Below, piece after piece: positions 28,001 through 34,155 of a stretch of DNA of 64,000 nucleotides. Below the pieces are notes generated by a model that worked only from the letters and a program-made list of their open reading frames with translations, searched no databases and had not been told where the DNA came from. Position 1 is the first letter of the stretch. Each line of letters begins with the position of its first letter. The stretch is from Pteria penguin. Its lineage: Eukaryota > Mollusca > Bivalvia > Pterioida > Pteriidae. The position numbers were made by a program, and so were the translations under genes. The stretch covers positions 5,837,151 to 5,901,150 of the forward strand of contig CM068593.1 in assembly GCA_035048485.1 (NCBI GenBank), in the 5' to 3' direction.

Positions 28001-31000
28001 CAGTTTATGGTGACAGCTAGATGTGAGAGGCATTGAGAGTGACAGTTTTTGGTGAGAGCTAGATGTGAGGGGCATTAAGAGTAACAGTTTATGGTGACAG
28101 CTAGATGTGAGGGGCATTGAAAGTGACAGTTTTTGGTGACAGCTAGATGTGAGAGGGATTGAGAGTAACAGTTTATGGTGACAGCTAGATGTGAGGGGCA
28201 TTGAGAGTGACAGTTTTTGGTGAGAGCTAGATCTTAGGGGCATTGAGAGTAACAGTTTTTGGTGAGAGCTAGATGTGAGGGGCATTGAGAGTAACAGTTT
28301 TTGGTGACAGCTAGATGTGAGGGGCATTGAGAGTAACAGTTTTTGGTGACAGCTAGATGTGAGGGGCATTAAGAGTAACAGTTTATGGTGACAGCTAGAT
28401 GTGGGAGGCATTGAAAGTGACAGTTTTTGGTGACAGCTAGATGTGAGAGGGATTGAGAGTAACAGTTTATGGTGACAGCTAGATGTGAGGGGCATTGAGA
28501 GTGACAGTTTTTGGTGAGAGCTAGATGTGAGGGGCATTGAGAGTAACAGTTTTTGGTGAGAGCTAGATGTGAGGAGCATTGAGAGTAACAATTTATGGTG
28601 AAAGCTAGATGTGAGGAGTGTTGAGAGTAACAGTTTATGGTGAGAGCTAGGTGTGAGGGGCATTGATAGTAACAGTATTTGGTAGAAGTTGGGTTTAAGG
28701 GGTATTGTGTGAGATTCAGTGCAATATTAAGATGATTTTAGAGCTTAACATTAATTATGTAATGTTTGTAGTGCTGTGCATATAACAATAACAGAAACTG
28801 AAGTTGTGAATTTTTTTAGACTGAAAGGAAAACTCTTTTGACTGCATTAGCATATTAAGTAAAGATTTTGTGTTTCTGTATCATTGTTTGGTGAGCATCC
28901 ATTGCGTCCTGATATGAAGATCAAGCATTTGACGTGTGAAGGGTAAATTTACACATCAGAGATGCTTACCAGTTCATAATGAAAGTTTAAGCAAGCAGGA
29001 TGGATTTGAGCCACGTACATGCAGTGCCTTTGGGAAAAAGTTAAAGTATATTGTCAAACATGCTGAAGATTTGTGAAATGTTTAAAGGTTTTGCAAACGA
29101 TGTTGAGGCACTAAGGTGGTATACTCATCATAATGTTGAGTTCTCGTGATCTTGTATTATCTGTATTGTATGTTACAGGGCTACAGTGGAGTTCTCTTCC
29201 GATGAAGAAGTGGATTCACAGGACACTGGTGCATTTACTTGGAACTCCCCAGCAAAAAGTGAGATATCTAAAAAAAAAATTCATCTAATTGCTGTTCAAT
29301 CCTAAATTTATTTCTGATTGTTTTCTTGGTAATGAATAAAGATATTGAAATTAAATGTGGTGTGTACATGTTGAATTGTTTATAGCGAGTTATAACCCTA
29401 GGAAATTTTAGTTTTACATTTCCAGTTTTGAAATCTTTTTACTGTGATGAAAAAGTAACATGAAATGTAGTGTATAGTTGTATGAGCAGGTGCTGATCAT
29501 GTTCTGAACAATTGGAATACGAAAAAGGACAAATTACAATTTTCAGAGCCATGTAAAAAATGCATGTTCTTAAAATTTATGCCATTTAATTGTAAAAATA
29601 TGTCAAGATGTTTCACAGATTAATAAACTGCAAAACTGATTCATTAACTACTCTGTCTCTTACTGCTCACCTCGGCAATGTTCCAAGTTGGCAATCCTAC
29701 TAAATTTCTCCCCCTTTTTTTTCTCAACTGTACATCTCCATATTCTTTTTTTTTTTTTTTTTTTTCTCAACTGTACATGTCCATATTGTTTCATGTTTTC
29801 CCTCTTTTTTTTTACCTTCTGATTGCCATCTTTATATAGATAGAAAAGCCTTCACCAGGTCTAGTGTTTTATTTCAATATATGGCCTTTTCCAGAATCAG
29901 AAGCTCCAGTGATGATTGACAGTGATGAGGAGGAGCCTCCAGCAGTTTGCCCTCCAAAGCCAAAAGTACAAGCTAAGAAACCTGCAGTCAAGAAACCTCC
30001 AGTTAAAAAAGGTAATTATCTTAAGCAGAAGTGTGACGTTTTCTTACAAATCAAAACCAGTAAGATGTATGTAGCACTAACAATGAATTTAAAACTGTTA
30101 ACCTAAAACTCAAAAACCAGTTTAACTTTTCATTGACCATTGTAGCATTCTATGCAGCAGAATGATTGATGTGTGAAAGTTGATACCACACAGCTATGCT
30201 ACTATGGTCGGGGTCACTCCCGTTTGACACCACACAGCTGTGTTACTGAATGTTTGGTCGGAGCAGTTATTCCCGTCTGACACCACACAGCTGTGTTACT
30301 GAATGCTTGGTCGCAATCACTTTCATCTGACACCACGTAGCTTCAAGTCCTCAATAAACTTCTCTAGAATTTAGAAGGAGTATATGATTAAATGCATGAA
30401 TACAGAGTACTAAATGCAGACAAATATAGAAGATTAAGTTTTATAGTTTGTATTGTAATTTGAACAGAAAATAAACATCACATACACAATGATGTCATAT
30501 AGTGTGCAGAAGTCTCATCAGAAACATTAGAAGCACTTAGTACCCATGTAAGCCATACAAGATCAGTACATTGTGTAATGAGTCCTTAGTAACCATGTAG
30601 ACCATACAAGATCAGTACATTGTGTAATGAGTCCTAAGGTAGATTGTTGTAAAGTTTAAATTGAGAACTGAGTACATGTAGAATTGATACAGTATGTTAT
30701 GAATGTAATCACATGAGGCTCCTACAGACCTTCTAGCCAATATGTCAAAGAATTTTCTGTTTACTTTACATTTTATTTATTTTTACTTCATGTACATGTA
30801 GTATTACTTTGTCCCTGTGTAGCTGTATTTTCACTTTGTCCCTGTATCATCATGTTCTTTATGAATAAGAATGTCAGACTTAAGATTTGGCATCGTTTTC
30901 TCCTCCATTTCTAGCGGACACTAAGCAGCCCTCTATTATGGCAGCCATGGCAAAAACTAATGAGAAGCGAAAATTACTTAACGTGAAACCTGTACTTATT

Positions 31001-34000
31001 GATTCAGATGACGAAGCTTTCCCCCCAGCCAACAATCAAAGTGGTGTGTTAAGCTTTCTGTTGCTGTTGATACTAACAACTTTTCTTGTTTATTTAGGCA
31101 TGGCTTATTTGTTACAACTTACAGTGACCAACTAAGAATTGTGTTTAAAATTTAGGGTTTGAATTCTAATCCAATACTTAGTGATCAACAGATGATCGAT
31201 TACAGGCAAAAATCGATGTAGGTGATTTTGTTTATCATACACAAAATTTCAGAATTGATTGTTACTTTCAAAACTAGAAGTTGAACTTTGAATACAGGTA
31301 ATGTTTAAAGGAGACGGTAAAAATGAAATCACTACATCACCAAATACAGCATACTGCCTTTGTTGATTCTGTGCTCTGCATGTAATTAATTTCTGTTGCA
31401 TATGGTAATCTTTTTTTTTTGAAACTGTATGCTTTGCTGAAGTATACATTCATAAATTTTATTGTTTACGTGAAATCAATTTGCAGCATTTCAAAGTTTT
31501 AACTGAATATTTAATTAAAGACAGCAAATTCCATTTGGAATGAAGGATGCCTGATAAAACATTCTGGTTTTTGTTGAAGCATCTTTTGTACTGTATTGTT
31601 CATTTTAATCCACCATAGAATATCTTTCATAATGTATTATATCTGTGGATTCACCATTGTTTTTTTATATCTTTCATACTGTATTATATCTGTGGATTCA
31701 CCATTGTTTTTTTATACTGTAACATTGATGTTTTATCATGTTTGTATGATATTACTTTTTTTTCTTACAGATAAGCCTGTTAAAGAAGTAAAAGCAAAGA
31801 AAGCACCCAAACCAAAAGCGAAAAAGAAGAATTTCTCTGATTCTGAAGATGATAAACCTAAGAAAAAGAAAGCACCAAAGCGTGCAAACAAGGTGGCATC
31901 TGATAGCGATTTTTCTGAGGATGAGTTTATGCCAATGAAGAAGGTACTGTATATACAATACCTAATTAGCAACACTGATGTAATTTGTGGCACCTTCTAG
32001 TTTTTATTTATAAATTTCTTCCTAAATCTTGTTTTCAAGAACTGCAAATCACAAGGTGTTGGTATTTGGTATATGGCATGAAGTCACAAACCTATGAATT
32101 TCAACTGATTTTTAGTGATTCTTGAGACATATAGTGTTGTAACACTGTCTATCGGTCTAAGGCCATAATTTTCAGGAAAGTTTTCATTTGAATTGTTCTT
32201 TTAGATACTGAAGTGAAATTTGGAGTTTGAAGACTTAAATGTAGATTTTTTACTTTTTCATAAGCCTGTCATAGATGGACATATTATGGTATGGCTCTGT
32301 GGGTCTGTCCATATATTTTAGATAAAATACAAGCCATACTGTGTAGGTAAGGGCTTTCACACTTTGGACATTTATTTCTCATTGCATGAGAATAAACCCC
32401 TATTGATTTTCAAGGGCAAGCTCATTTTGGGGGCAAAAGTATGAACTTTTTTAAAAAGCACCTTGTAAACAAAATACAGACCAAACCTTTTATGCTAGAA
32501 CTTTTAAACTTTGTATACTTATTCTTACGACAGGAGGACGAATGTCACAGTGCTTTTGTCAGTTAAATTCTTCTCCAGGCCATAACTTTTTAATCCTTGC
32601 ATGGATTTGAATAATATTTCACAGATTTGTTGCCCAGGACATAGAAGTTTGACATTGAACTCAAGTCATATGTTCAAGTTCACAATACATATGGATAAAT
32701 CTTTGTCTGAGTCATAACATTTTACCTTTTGCATGGATTTGAATAATATTTCACAGAATTGTTGCCCAGAAGCCAAAGGTGTGTCATGATTTTAAACCAA
32801 TGTCGTATCTGCAAGCACAAGGTCACAATTTATATGATGGGTAAATCTATGTCCACGCTATAACTTTTTACCACTTGCATAGATTTGAATAATATTTCAT
32901 TAAATTGTTTCCCAGGACCAAAAAGTGTATCATGACCTTGAAATAAAGTCATATATACAAAGTCAAGGTCACAATGCATATGATGGGTAAATCTTTGTCC
33001 ACACCATATTTTTTACCTTTGCATCCTTGTTAGGGATGAGTATTGTGGGTCAAAATGTGTATTGGAATATACTGCAATACTCAAACAAATATTACAATAA
33101 ATTGCTGTATCTCAACAAAACTCTTCTATAAAGTCATTTCGCTATCAATTAATTTTTAGTTCATCTTAAACAAAAGAAATAAAAGGGAATGCTAAGACAG
33201 TAACAGGCAACATTTTCAAGTGAGTTGACCCCGTTTCCATACCCTTAAAACATTTATTCCATATCTGGCCTTTTTATTTCGTACAACCTCCCATTTACTC
33301 ACCATCTAGCAAGTTTACAAAACAAAAGTATGAATATATGAAATATGGATCTTAAACCGGTTTTTGAAAAAAAAATACCACGGTAGGTATCAGGAAGCGA
33401 AAAATTGCAATATACCGGTTTAGCGATGAAACTACTCACCCCATATACTTGTCTTGGCCTTACTTTTCTACTGCATCCATGAGTTTGAATAATACCAGTA
33501 TTTCACGAAATTGTATTGAGGTCCATAGGGTATGTCATGACTTTAAACCAAGAACATATCTGCAAGGTGAAGGTCACAGTGCTTATGTATATTTATTTAC
33601 TCCTTGTGTGGGCCTTAACTTTCTACTACCTGCATTAATTTGAATAATACATTCACATGACTCTTCTTCAGATTAAGCGACGGACATATTATGCAACGTT
33701 AGGCATTGCTTTTGTTGCAAATTGCTCCCATTTTACAAGAGTTATTTCCCTTGACGAACATATGTATTCAAAAAATTTTTCATTTGTCACTATGCAAGTG
33801 AAGAATTCTAGATACAGTTTTAAATGTTGATGTATGGAACTTGGAGTGAAAGAAGGATGCTCTCATTTAAAAGAAATTTAAATAATAACTTGATCTTTAC
33901 TATATTTTAAATAATAACTTGATCTTTACTATATTTTAAATAATAACTTGATCTTTGCTGTATTTTAAATAATAAATTGATCTTTACTATATTTTAAATA

Positions 34001-34155
34001 ATAACTTTACTATATTTTAGAAAAAGTCCAAAGAGAGCGATGAGGAATTTGTCATGGAGGAGGTAATGCCTACAGAATCAAGACGAGGTGGAGGACGAGC
34101 AAAAGCTAAAGTCAAGTACACTTTTGATGATTCAGATGATGATGATGACTTTTAA
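872..34155 (+). CDS. TOP2: DNA topoisomerase II, 3' part of the gene (17 exons, partial)
   Basis: Type IIA topoisomerase: it cuts both DNA strands, passes another duplex through and reseals, using ATP, in the nucleus. Only the part from the winged-helix region to the stop is in the window. The 17 exons sum to 2622 bases, giving 873 residues with all phases consistent. Landmarks seen are [15 protein letters not shown], then SPRY with the catalytic Arg-Tyr at visible residues 43-44 (equivalent to human TOP2A Arg804-Tyr805), [17 protein letters not shown], the tower-domain [20 protein letters not shown], the C-gate region (about 240-345), [12 protein letters not shown], and an acidic end [10 protein letters not shown]. 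If the missing N-terminus matches human, the protein would be about 1630 residues, close to vertebrate TOP2B. The C-terminal domain is divergent, lysine/acidic rich and split over many small exons. I cannot say whether it is alpha- or beta-like; invertebrates usually have one gene. Confidence 0.97.
1172..1403 (+). CDS. TOP2: TOP2 exon b
   Basis: 232 bases, residues 50-127. Encodes [19 protein letters not shown] followed by [13 protein letters not shown], the stretch after the catalytic Tyr in the breakage-reunion domain. Acceptor TTTTAG at 1166-1171, donor GTGAGC at 1404; it ends on a whole codon. Confidence 0.97.
1712..2090. mobile_element. Short hairpin-ended interspersed repeat (degenerate)
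   Basis: Two internal cores of about 150 bp contain 'AAC.GTAAGAGATAGG..TTC' and GACCTTGACCTTGAAGTTTG. A 3' hairpin (GTTGTC...GACAAC) sits at about 2070-2085 and is followed by TTTTGTT. The architecture matches other hairpin-ended elements in this window; boundaries are approximate and no coding sequence is seen. Confidence 0.5.
2918..3175 (+). mobile_element. Degenerate family A SINE pieces
   Basis: About 2920-3010 resembles the family A body and tail (ACCACTATGTTGAAGAGGTTG ... AATCAGCCAACCAAT). About 3107-3170 resembles its tRNA head (GTAAGTGGTCAAGTGCTTGGC). Both are strongly mutated and their order is reversed, so they are probably remnants of two insertions. Confidence 0.4.
3472..3671 (+). 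CDS. TOP2: TOP2 exon c: tower region
   Basis: 200 bases, residues 128-194. [20 protein letters not shown] and [19 protein letters not shown] match the tower portion of eukaryotic TOP2. Acceptor TTTTCAG ends at 3471, donor GTGAGT at 3672. It ends two bases into the Thr codon that precedes DYREYHTD. Confidence 0.97.
3917..4093 (+). mobile_element. tRNA-derived SINE, family A
   Basis: Same architecture as the copy at 328 but more diverged (the B box reads GGGTTAGATTCC). A perfect 10-bp target-site duplication ATCTTACAGA lies at 3907-3916 and 4094-4103. Intronic, TOP2 sense strand. Confidence 0.88.
4490..5384. other. Intron sequence with a hairpin-type repeat remnant
   Basis: From 4490 the text TATGCTCCGGGATCGATAGA and repeated TTGTCTGTCTGTC resembles the start of the GGTCA/hairpin elements seen elsewhere. 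It degrades by about 4800. The rest to 5384 is AT-rich intron with nothing recognisable. Confidence 0.35.
5385..5590 (+). repeat. 31-bp pyrimidine-rich minisatellite abutting exon d
   Basis: About six degenerate copies of a unit containing TTTTTCCCTTGACCTCTTG followed by TTATATGAT. The first two are 31 bases apart (5391, 5422). The decaying last copies run straight into the exon d acceptor at 5590 and supply its polypyrimidine tract. Confidence 0.8.
5591..5726 (+). CDS. TOP2: TOP2 exon d
   Basis: 136 bases, residues 194-239, encoding [17 protein letters not shown] and [17 protein letters not shown]. The acceptor follows a pyrimidine-rich tandem repeat (5385-5590). Donor GTGAGC at 5727; ends on a whole codon. 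Confidence 0.97.
6010..6520. repeat. Two tandem copies of an interspersed repeat
   Basis: Sequence containing TTGAGCATCACT(A/G)AAGAGAC and ATAATTTGTCAAA occurs at about 6113-6140 and 6432-6487. The preceding ~100 bp also match, giving a diverged tandem duplication of about 340 bp in the intron before exon e. No coding capacity seen. Confidence 0.6.
6538..6733 (+). CDS. TOP2: TOP2 exon e: C-gate coiled coil
   Basis: 196 bases, residues 240-305. [12 protein letters not shown] and [18 protein letters not shown] begin the long helices of the C-gate dimer interface. Acceptor TTGTAG ends at 6537; donor GTAAGT at 6734. It ends one base into the Glu codon of ENKAKKD. Confidence 0.97.
7219..7316 (+). 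CDS. TOP2: TOP2 exon f
   Basis: 98 bases, residues 305-337, with [16 protein letters not shown], matching the RGYDSDP motif in the second C-gate helix region. Acceptor TTTACAG ends at 7218; donor GTATAG at 7317 is weaker than its neighbours but gives the right phase. Confidence 0.96.
9153..10071. mobile_element. Tc1/mariner-like MITE (TA-flanked)
   Basis: Imperfect terminal inverted repeats (left CAGTCAAACCTCGTTATCTC, right end reading AAGTTTGACTG) lie inside TA duplications at 9151-9152 and 10072-10073. 919 bp with no transposase ORF, so non-autonomous. The terminal sequence style is that of pogo/mariner-type elements. It sits in the pearl-like element. Confidence 0.78.
10074..11281 (-). 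pseudogene. RLE-type (R2-like) non-LTR retrotransposon, 5'-truncated 3' fragment
   Basis: The minus-strand frame from about 11280 to 10424 encodes the C-terminal part of a retrotransposon polyprotein. A Zn-finger region ([17 protein letters not shown]) follows the end of the RT. A restriction-like endonuclease core follows ([30 protein letters not shown]). A one-base frameshift near 10445 moves the frame, after which [18 protein letters not shown] and [11 protein letters not shown] are readable to about 10360, then decay. The 5' end is truncated at 11281. The family nicks DNA and primes reverse transcription at the target. This copy is dead. Confidence 0.78.
11698..11847 (+). CDS. TOP2: TOP2 exon g
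   Basis: 150 bases, residues 338-387. An acidic linker ([11 protein letters not shown]) is followed by [20 protein letters not shown], matching the 'FNYLLDMPLW' stretch of other TOP2 proteins. Acceptor CTCCAG ends at 11697; donor GTATGT at 11848. The preceding intron is 4.4 kb because of a transposon cluster. Confidence 0.96.
12326..12606 (+). mobile_element. Chimeric SINE (family B head and core, family A tail)
   Basis: Starts as family B: tRNA-like head GCCGGCGTGGCCTAGTGGTA, B box GGTTTGATTCCC, and the central domain with GTCTTTCGAATGAAAC and CACGTTAAAGATCCCTCACT. After GTCCATTGCAAAGG it switches to the family A body (CACCACTATGTTTAAGAGG) and the AATCAACCAACC tail. No clean target duplication found. 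Confidence 0.82.
12668..12751 (+). CDS. TOP2: TOP2 exon h
   Basis: 84 bases, residues 388-415: [17 protein letters not shown], matching the conserved SPxDLWxEDL motif that closes the C-gate coiled coil. Acceptor CATAG ends at 12667, donor GTAAGT at 12752; whole codons at both ends. Confidence 0.96.
12914..13759. mobile_element. TA-flanked MITE
   Basis: 846 bp bounded by inverted repeats: left TTTACTTGAATATAATACAC, right GTATTATATTCGAGTAAA. TA dinucleotides sit on both sides (12912-12913, 13760-13761). Inner copies of the motif (TATAATACGCAG, TATAATATGCAG) occur near both ends. No ORF. Probably a non-autonomous mariner-superfamily element. Confidence 0.75.
13762..14364. other. Intron sequence, nothing recognised
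   Basis: AT-rich TOP2 intron between two mobile elements. A faint match to the family A SINE head (TAGTGATTAAGTGCTTTG, about 14320) is the only hint of structure. Confidence 0.5.
14365..16244 (+). mobile_element. Hairpin-ended AGCTCACC element (non-autonomous)
   Basis: 5' hairpin AGCTCACCTGAGC / GGCTCAAGGGAGCT, then CACATTTTCGACTTCTTCTTC, GAAACTTGGTATGCATGAAG and several diverged internal cores of 300-600 bp. The 3' end is GTGAGCGATATAGG plus a hairpin GGCCCACTTGGGCC and TCTTGT at 16225-16244. The internal ~100-bp segment around 15440-15740 is itself duplicated. No transposase ORF. Hairpin ends and T-rich flanks suggest a Helitron/Helentron-related element, but this is unproven. Ends 37 bases before TOP2 exon i. 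Confidence 0.72.
16282..16479 (+). CDS. TOP2: TOP2 exon i
   Basis: 198 bases, residues 416-481: [10 protein letters not shown], a basic run, then [20 protein letters not shown], matching 'RVIPRITIEMKAEAEKK' of human TOP2A. It starts the C-terminal domain. Acceptor TTTCAG ends at 16281, only 37 bases after the end of a transposable element. Donor GTCAGT at 16480. Confidence 0.95.
16543..16710 (+). repeat. 41-bp minisatellite
   Basis: About four copies of a 41-bp unit (AAAGGTCAAATCAAGTACAG then TCA(T/C)AGATATCATAGTATCAT), with unit starts at 16543, 16584, 16625 and 16666. The last is a shortened variant. Intronic. Confidence 0.9.
16945..17390 (+). repeat. 45-bp minisatellite growing out of a SINE tail
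   Basis: 16945-17110 is a decayed family B SINE core (GATGAGACATAAAATTAAGG, AAAAGATCCCGGAC, GGTTGGTCTGCTGCA). From about 17112 come six copies of a 45-bp unit containing GGCAGGTGCTGTCACCATAT and ACAGTGTACATATAAG. The first half of the unit matches the SINE tail GGCAGATGCCGTCACCATAT. Unit starts at 17161 and 17206 fix the period. Confidence 0.85.
17779..17959 (+). CDS. TOP2: TOP2 exon j
   Basis: 181 bases, residues 482-542. [20 protein letters not shown] followed by [13 protein letters not shown], an alanine run and a lysine/glutamate-rich end. Low-conservation C-terminal domain. Donor GTACTG at 17960 is weak, but its phase matches the next exon exactly. Confidence 0.92.
17991..18085 (+). repeat. 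50-bp tandem duplication
   Basis: Two copies of TACAAACTGGC(C/A)TGGCTCTG-type sequence followed by TTAGTAGCATGCCTAG, just after the donor of exon j. Otherwise ordinary intron. Confidence 0.75.
18090..19930. other. Intron sequence, little recognised
   Basis: AT-rich TOP2 intron. A GC-richer patch at 18535-18610 and a purine/pyrimidine patch ACTCGACTCGATATT near 18730 may be repeat remnants. No exon with usable splice sites and no SINE seen. Confidence 0.45.
19935..20928 (+). repeat. 76-bp minisatellite, about 13 copies
   Basis: Unit contains CTCCTTGGAATGGTGAGACA, GTTGGTTCACACCTCTCTAG and ATACTTGCTAATGTGATC; starts at 19945 and 20021 give a 76-bp period. Copies are nearly identical. The last one (from about 20900) decays. 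Lies upstream of exon k. Confidence 0.93.
21125..21313 (+). CDS. TOP2: TOP2 exon k: [10 protein letters not shown] motif
   Basis: 189 bases, residues 542-605. Carries [16 protein letters not shown], the best-conserved short motif of the metazoan TOP2 C-terminal domain, next to a probable nuclear localisation signal. Acceptor TTCTAG ends at 21124, donor GTATCA at 21314. Both splice phases are 1, so skipping it would keep frame. Confidence 0.95.
21698..23089 (+). mobile_element. Hairpin-ended AGCTCACC element, second intronic copy
   Basis: Same family as 14365-16244: AGCTCACCTGAG start with a partly deleted hairpin, TCAACAGGTGGCGCCACCAC, the conserved 3' segment GATGTGCAAAAAGC, then GTGAGCGATATAGG, hairpin GGCCCACTTGGGCC and TCTTGT. 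About 22215-22830 is foreign to the family and probably an insertion or replaced core. It ends 26 bases before TOP2 exon l. Confidence 0.7.
23116..23290 (+). CDS. TOP2: TOP2 exon l
   Basis: 175 bases, residues 605-663: [20 protein letters not shown], then [19 protein letters not shown]. Acidic/serine-rich with possible casein-kinase-2-like sites. Acceptor TTGCAG ends at 23115, 26 bases after the end of a transposable element. Donor GTATGT at 23291. Confidence 0.92.
23383..24176. mobile_element. Tc1/mariner-like MITE (TA-flanked)
   Basis: 794 bp with imperfect inverted ends (left CAGTAGAACTTTGATAACTT, right ATCGAAGTTCGATTG) and flanking TA at 23381-23382 and 24177-24178. The terminal pattern resembles the MITE at 9153. 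No transposase ORF. Confidence 0.75.
24310..26314 (+). repeat. 42-bp minisatellite, block 1 (about 48 copies)
   Basis: Unit contains GGCATTGAGAGTAACAGTTT and ATGGTGACAGCTAGATGTGA; starts at 24381 and 24423 give 42 bp. Recurrent variants are GTGTTGAG for GCATTGAG, GAGAGCTAG for GACAGCTAG and GTTTTT for GTTTAT. Because 42 is divisible by three, the minus strand reads through as 14-residue repeats, but there is no sign of coding function. Fills TOP2 intron 12 with block 2. Confidence 0.95.
26315..27142. mobile_element. hAT-like non-autonomous element inserted in the 42-bp array
   Basis: 828 bp beginning TAGTGATG and ending CATCACTA. It is flanked by a perfect 8-bp duplication GAGGGGCA (26307-26314, 27143-27150). 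Removing the element and one duplicate restores an uninterrupted array unit. Short inverted ends and an 8-bp duplication are hAT hallmarks. The interior has no recognisable transposase. Confidence 0.85.
27143..28690 (+). repeat. 42-bp minisatellite, block 2 (about 37 copies)
   Basis: Continuation of block 1 beyond the hAT-like insertion, same unit and variants. It decays at about 28670-28700 (GTTGGGTTTAAGGGGTATTG). Confidence 0.95.
28700..29178. other. Intron sequence before exon m
   Basis: Unique-looking AT-rich intron; nothing recognised apart from the acceptor of exon m. Confidence 0.5.
29179..29258 (+). CDS. TOP2: TOP2 exon m
   Basis: 80 bases, residues 663-690, [20 protein letters not shown] and WNSPAK. 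Low conservation; called by splice sites (acceptor TTACAG ends at 29178, donor GTGAGA at 29259) and exact phase match to both neighbours. Confidence 0.88.
29700..29820 (+). repeat. Poly(T) tract with short duplication
   Basis: TCTCAACTGTACAT(C/G)TCCATATT occurs twice around a run of more than 20 T, 75-190 bases upstream of exon n. Simple-sequence expansion. Confidence 0.7.
29895..30011 (+). CDS. TOP2: TOP2 exon n
   Basis: 117 bases, residues 690-729: [15 protein letters not shown] then a Pro/Lys-rich tail ([10 protein letters not shown]). Its [12 protein letters not shown] resembles [13 protein letters not shown] in the next exon. Acceptor TTCCAG ends at 29894, donor GTAATT at 30012; phases 1 and 1. 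Confidence 0.9.
30178..30350 (+). repeat. ~57-bp minisatellite, three to four copies
   Basis: Degenerate units contain GACACCACACAGCTGTGTTA and TGGTCGGAGCAGTTATTCCC-like text. Intron 14. Confidence 0.75.
30535..30645 (+). repeat. ~57-bp tandem duplication
   Basis: Two copies containing CCATACAAGATCAGTACATT and GTGTAATGAGTCCT, both in intron 14. The remainder of intron 14 shows nothing. Confidence 0.75.
30915..31043 (+). CDS. TOP2: TOP2 exon o
   Basis: 129 bases, residues 729-772: [19 protein letters not shown], then [19 protein letters not shown]. Symmetric phase 1-1 exon that could be skipped in frame. Acceptor TTTCTAG ends at 30914, donor GTGTGT at 31044. Confidence 0.9.
31618..31722 (+). 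repeat. ~51-bp tandem duplication upstream of exon p
   Basis: Two near-identical copies of ATATCTTTCATACTGTATTA followed by TATCTGTGGATTCACCATTG and a T run. About 50 bases before the exon p acceptor region. Confidence 0.8.
31771..31943 (+). CDS. TOP2: TOP2 exon p
   Basis: 173 bases, residues 772-829: strongly basic [40 protein letters not shown] and DEFMPMKK. Nuclear-localisation-like clusters alternate with SD/DSD acidic patches. Acceptor TCTTACAG ends at 31770, donor GTACTG at 31944; ends on a whole codon. Confidence 0.93.
32250..33660. mobile_element. GGTCA-rich interspersed repeat with tandem cores
   Basis: Repeated cores contain TTTGAATAATATTTCACAGA, TTGTTGCCCAGGAC, TGTGTCATGACCTTGA and GGTCACA, at least four times between 32570 and 33660. 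They are broken by a ~390-bp unrelated segment at about 33030-33435. Related copies lie at 39100 and 56150. No ORF. Confidence 0.6.
33872..34020 (+). repeat. ~30-bp tandem repeat forming the last TOP2 acceptor
   Basis: About five copies of AAATAATAACTTGATCTTTA plus CTATATTTT. The final unit changes TATATTTTAA to TATATTTTAG, which is the acceptor of the terminal exon. AATAAC in each unit could act as a branch point. Confidence 0.85.
34021..34155 (+). CDS. TOP2: TOP2 terminal exon with stop
   Basis: 135 bases, residues 830-873 plus TAA (34153-34155). [13 protein letters not shown], an Arg/Gly run, then [14 protein letters not shown]. The acidic terminus ending in Phe resembles 'KYLEESDEDDLF' of human TOP2A. 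The acceptor TATATTTTAG lies in the last unit of a ~30-bp tandem repeat (33872-34020). Confidence 0.96.
   Translation, partial: KKSKESDEEFVMEEVMPTESRRGGGRAKAKVKYTFDDSDDDDDF

Noticed and set aside
24310..28690. CRISPR array or long repetitive protein (minus-strand frames up to 372 residues)
   Set aside because: The units are head-to-tail without unique spacers, so this is not CRISPR. The frames are open only because the period is a multiple of three, and the array lies antisense in a TOP2 intron.
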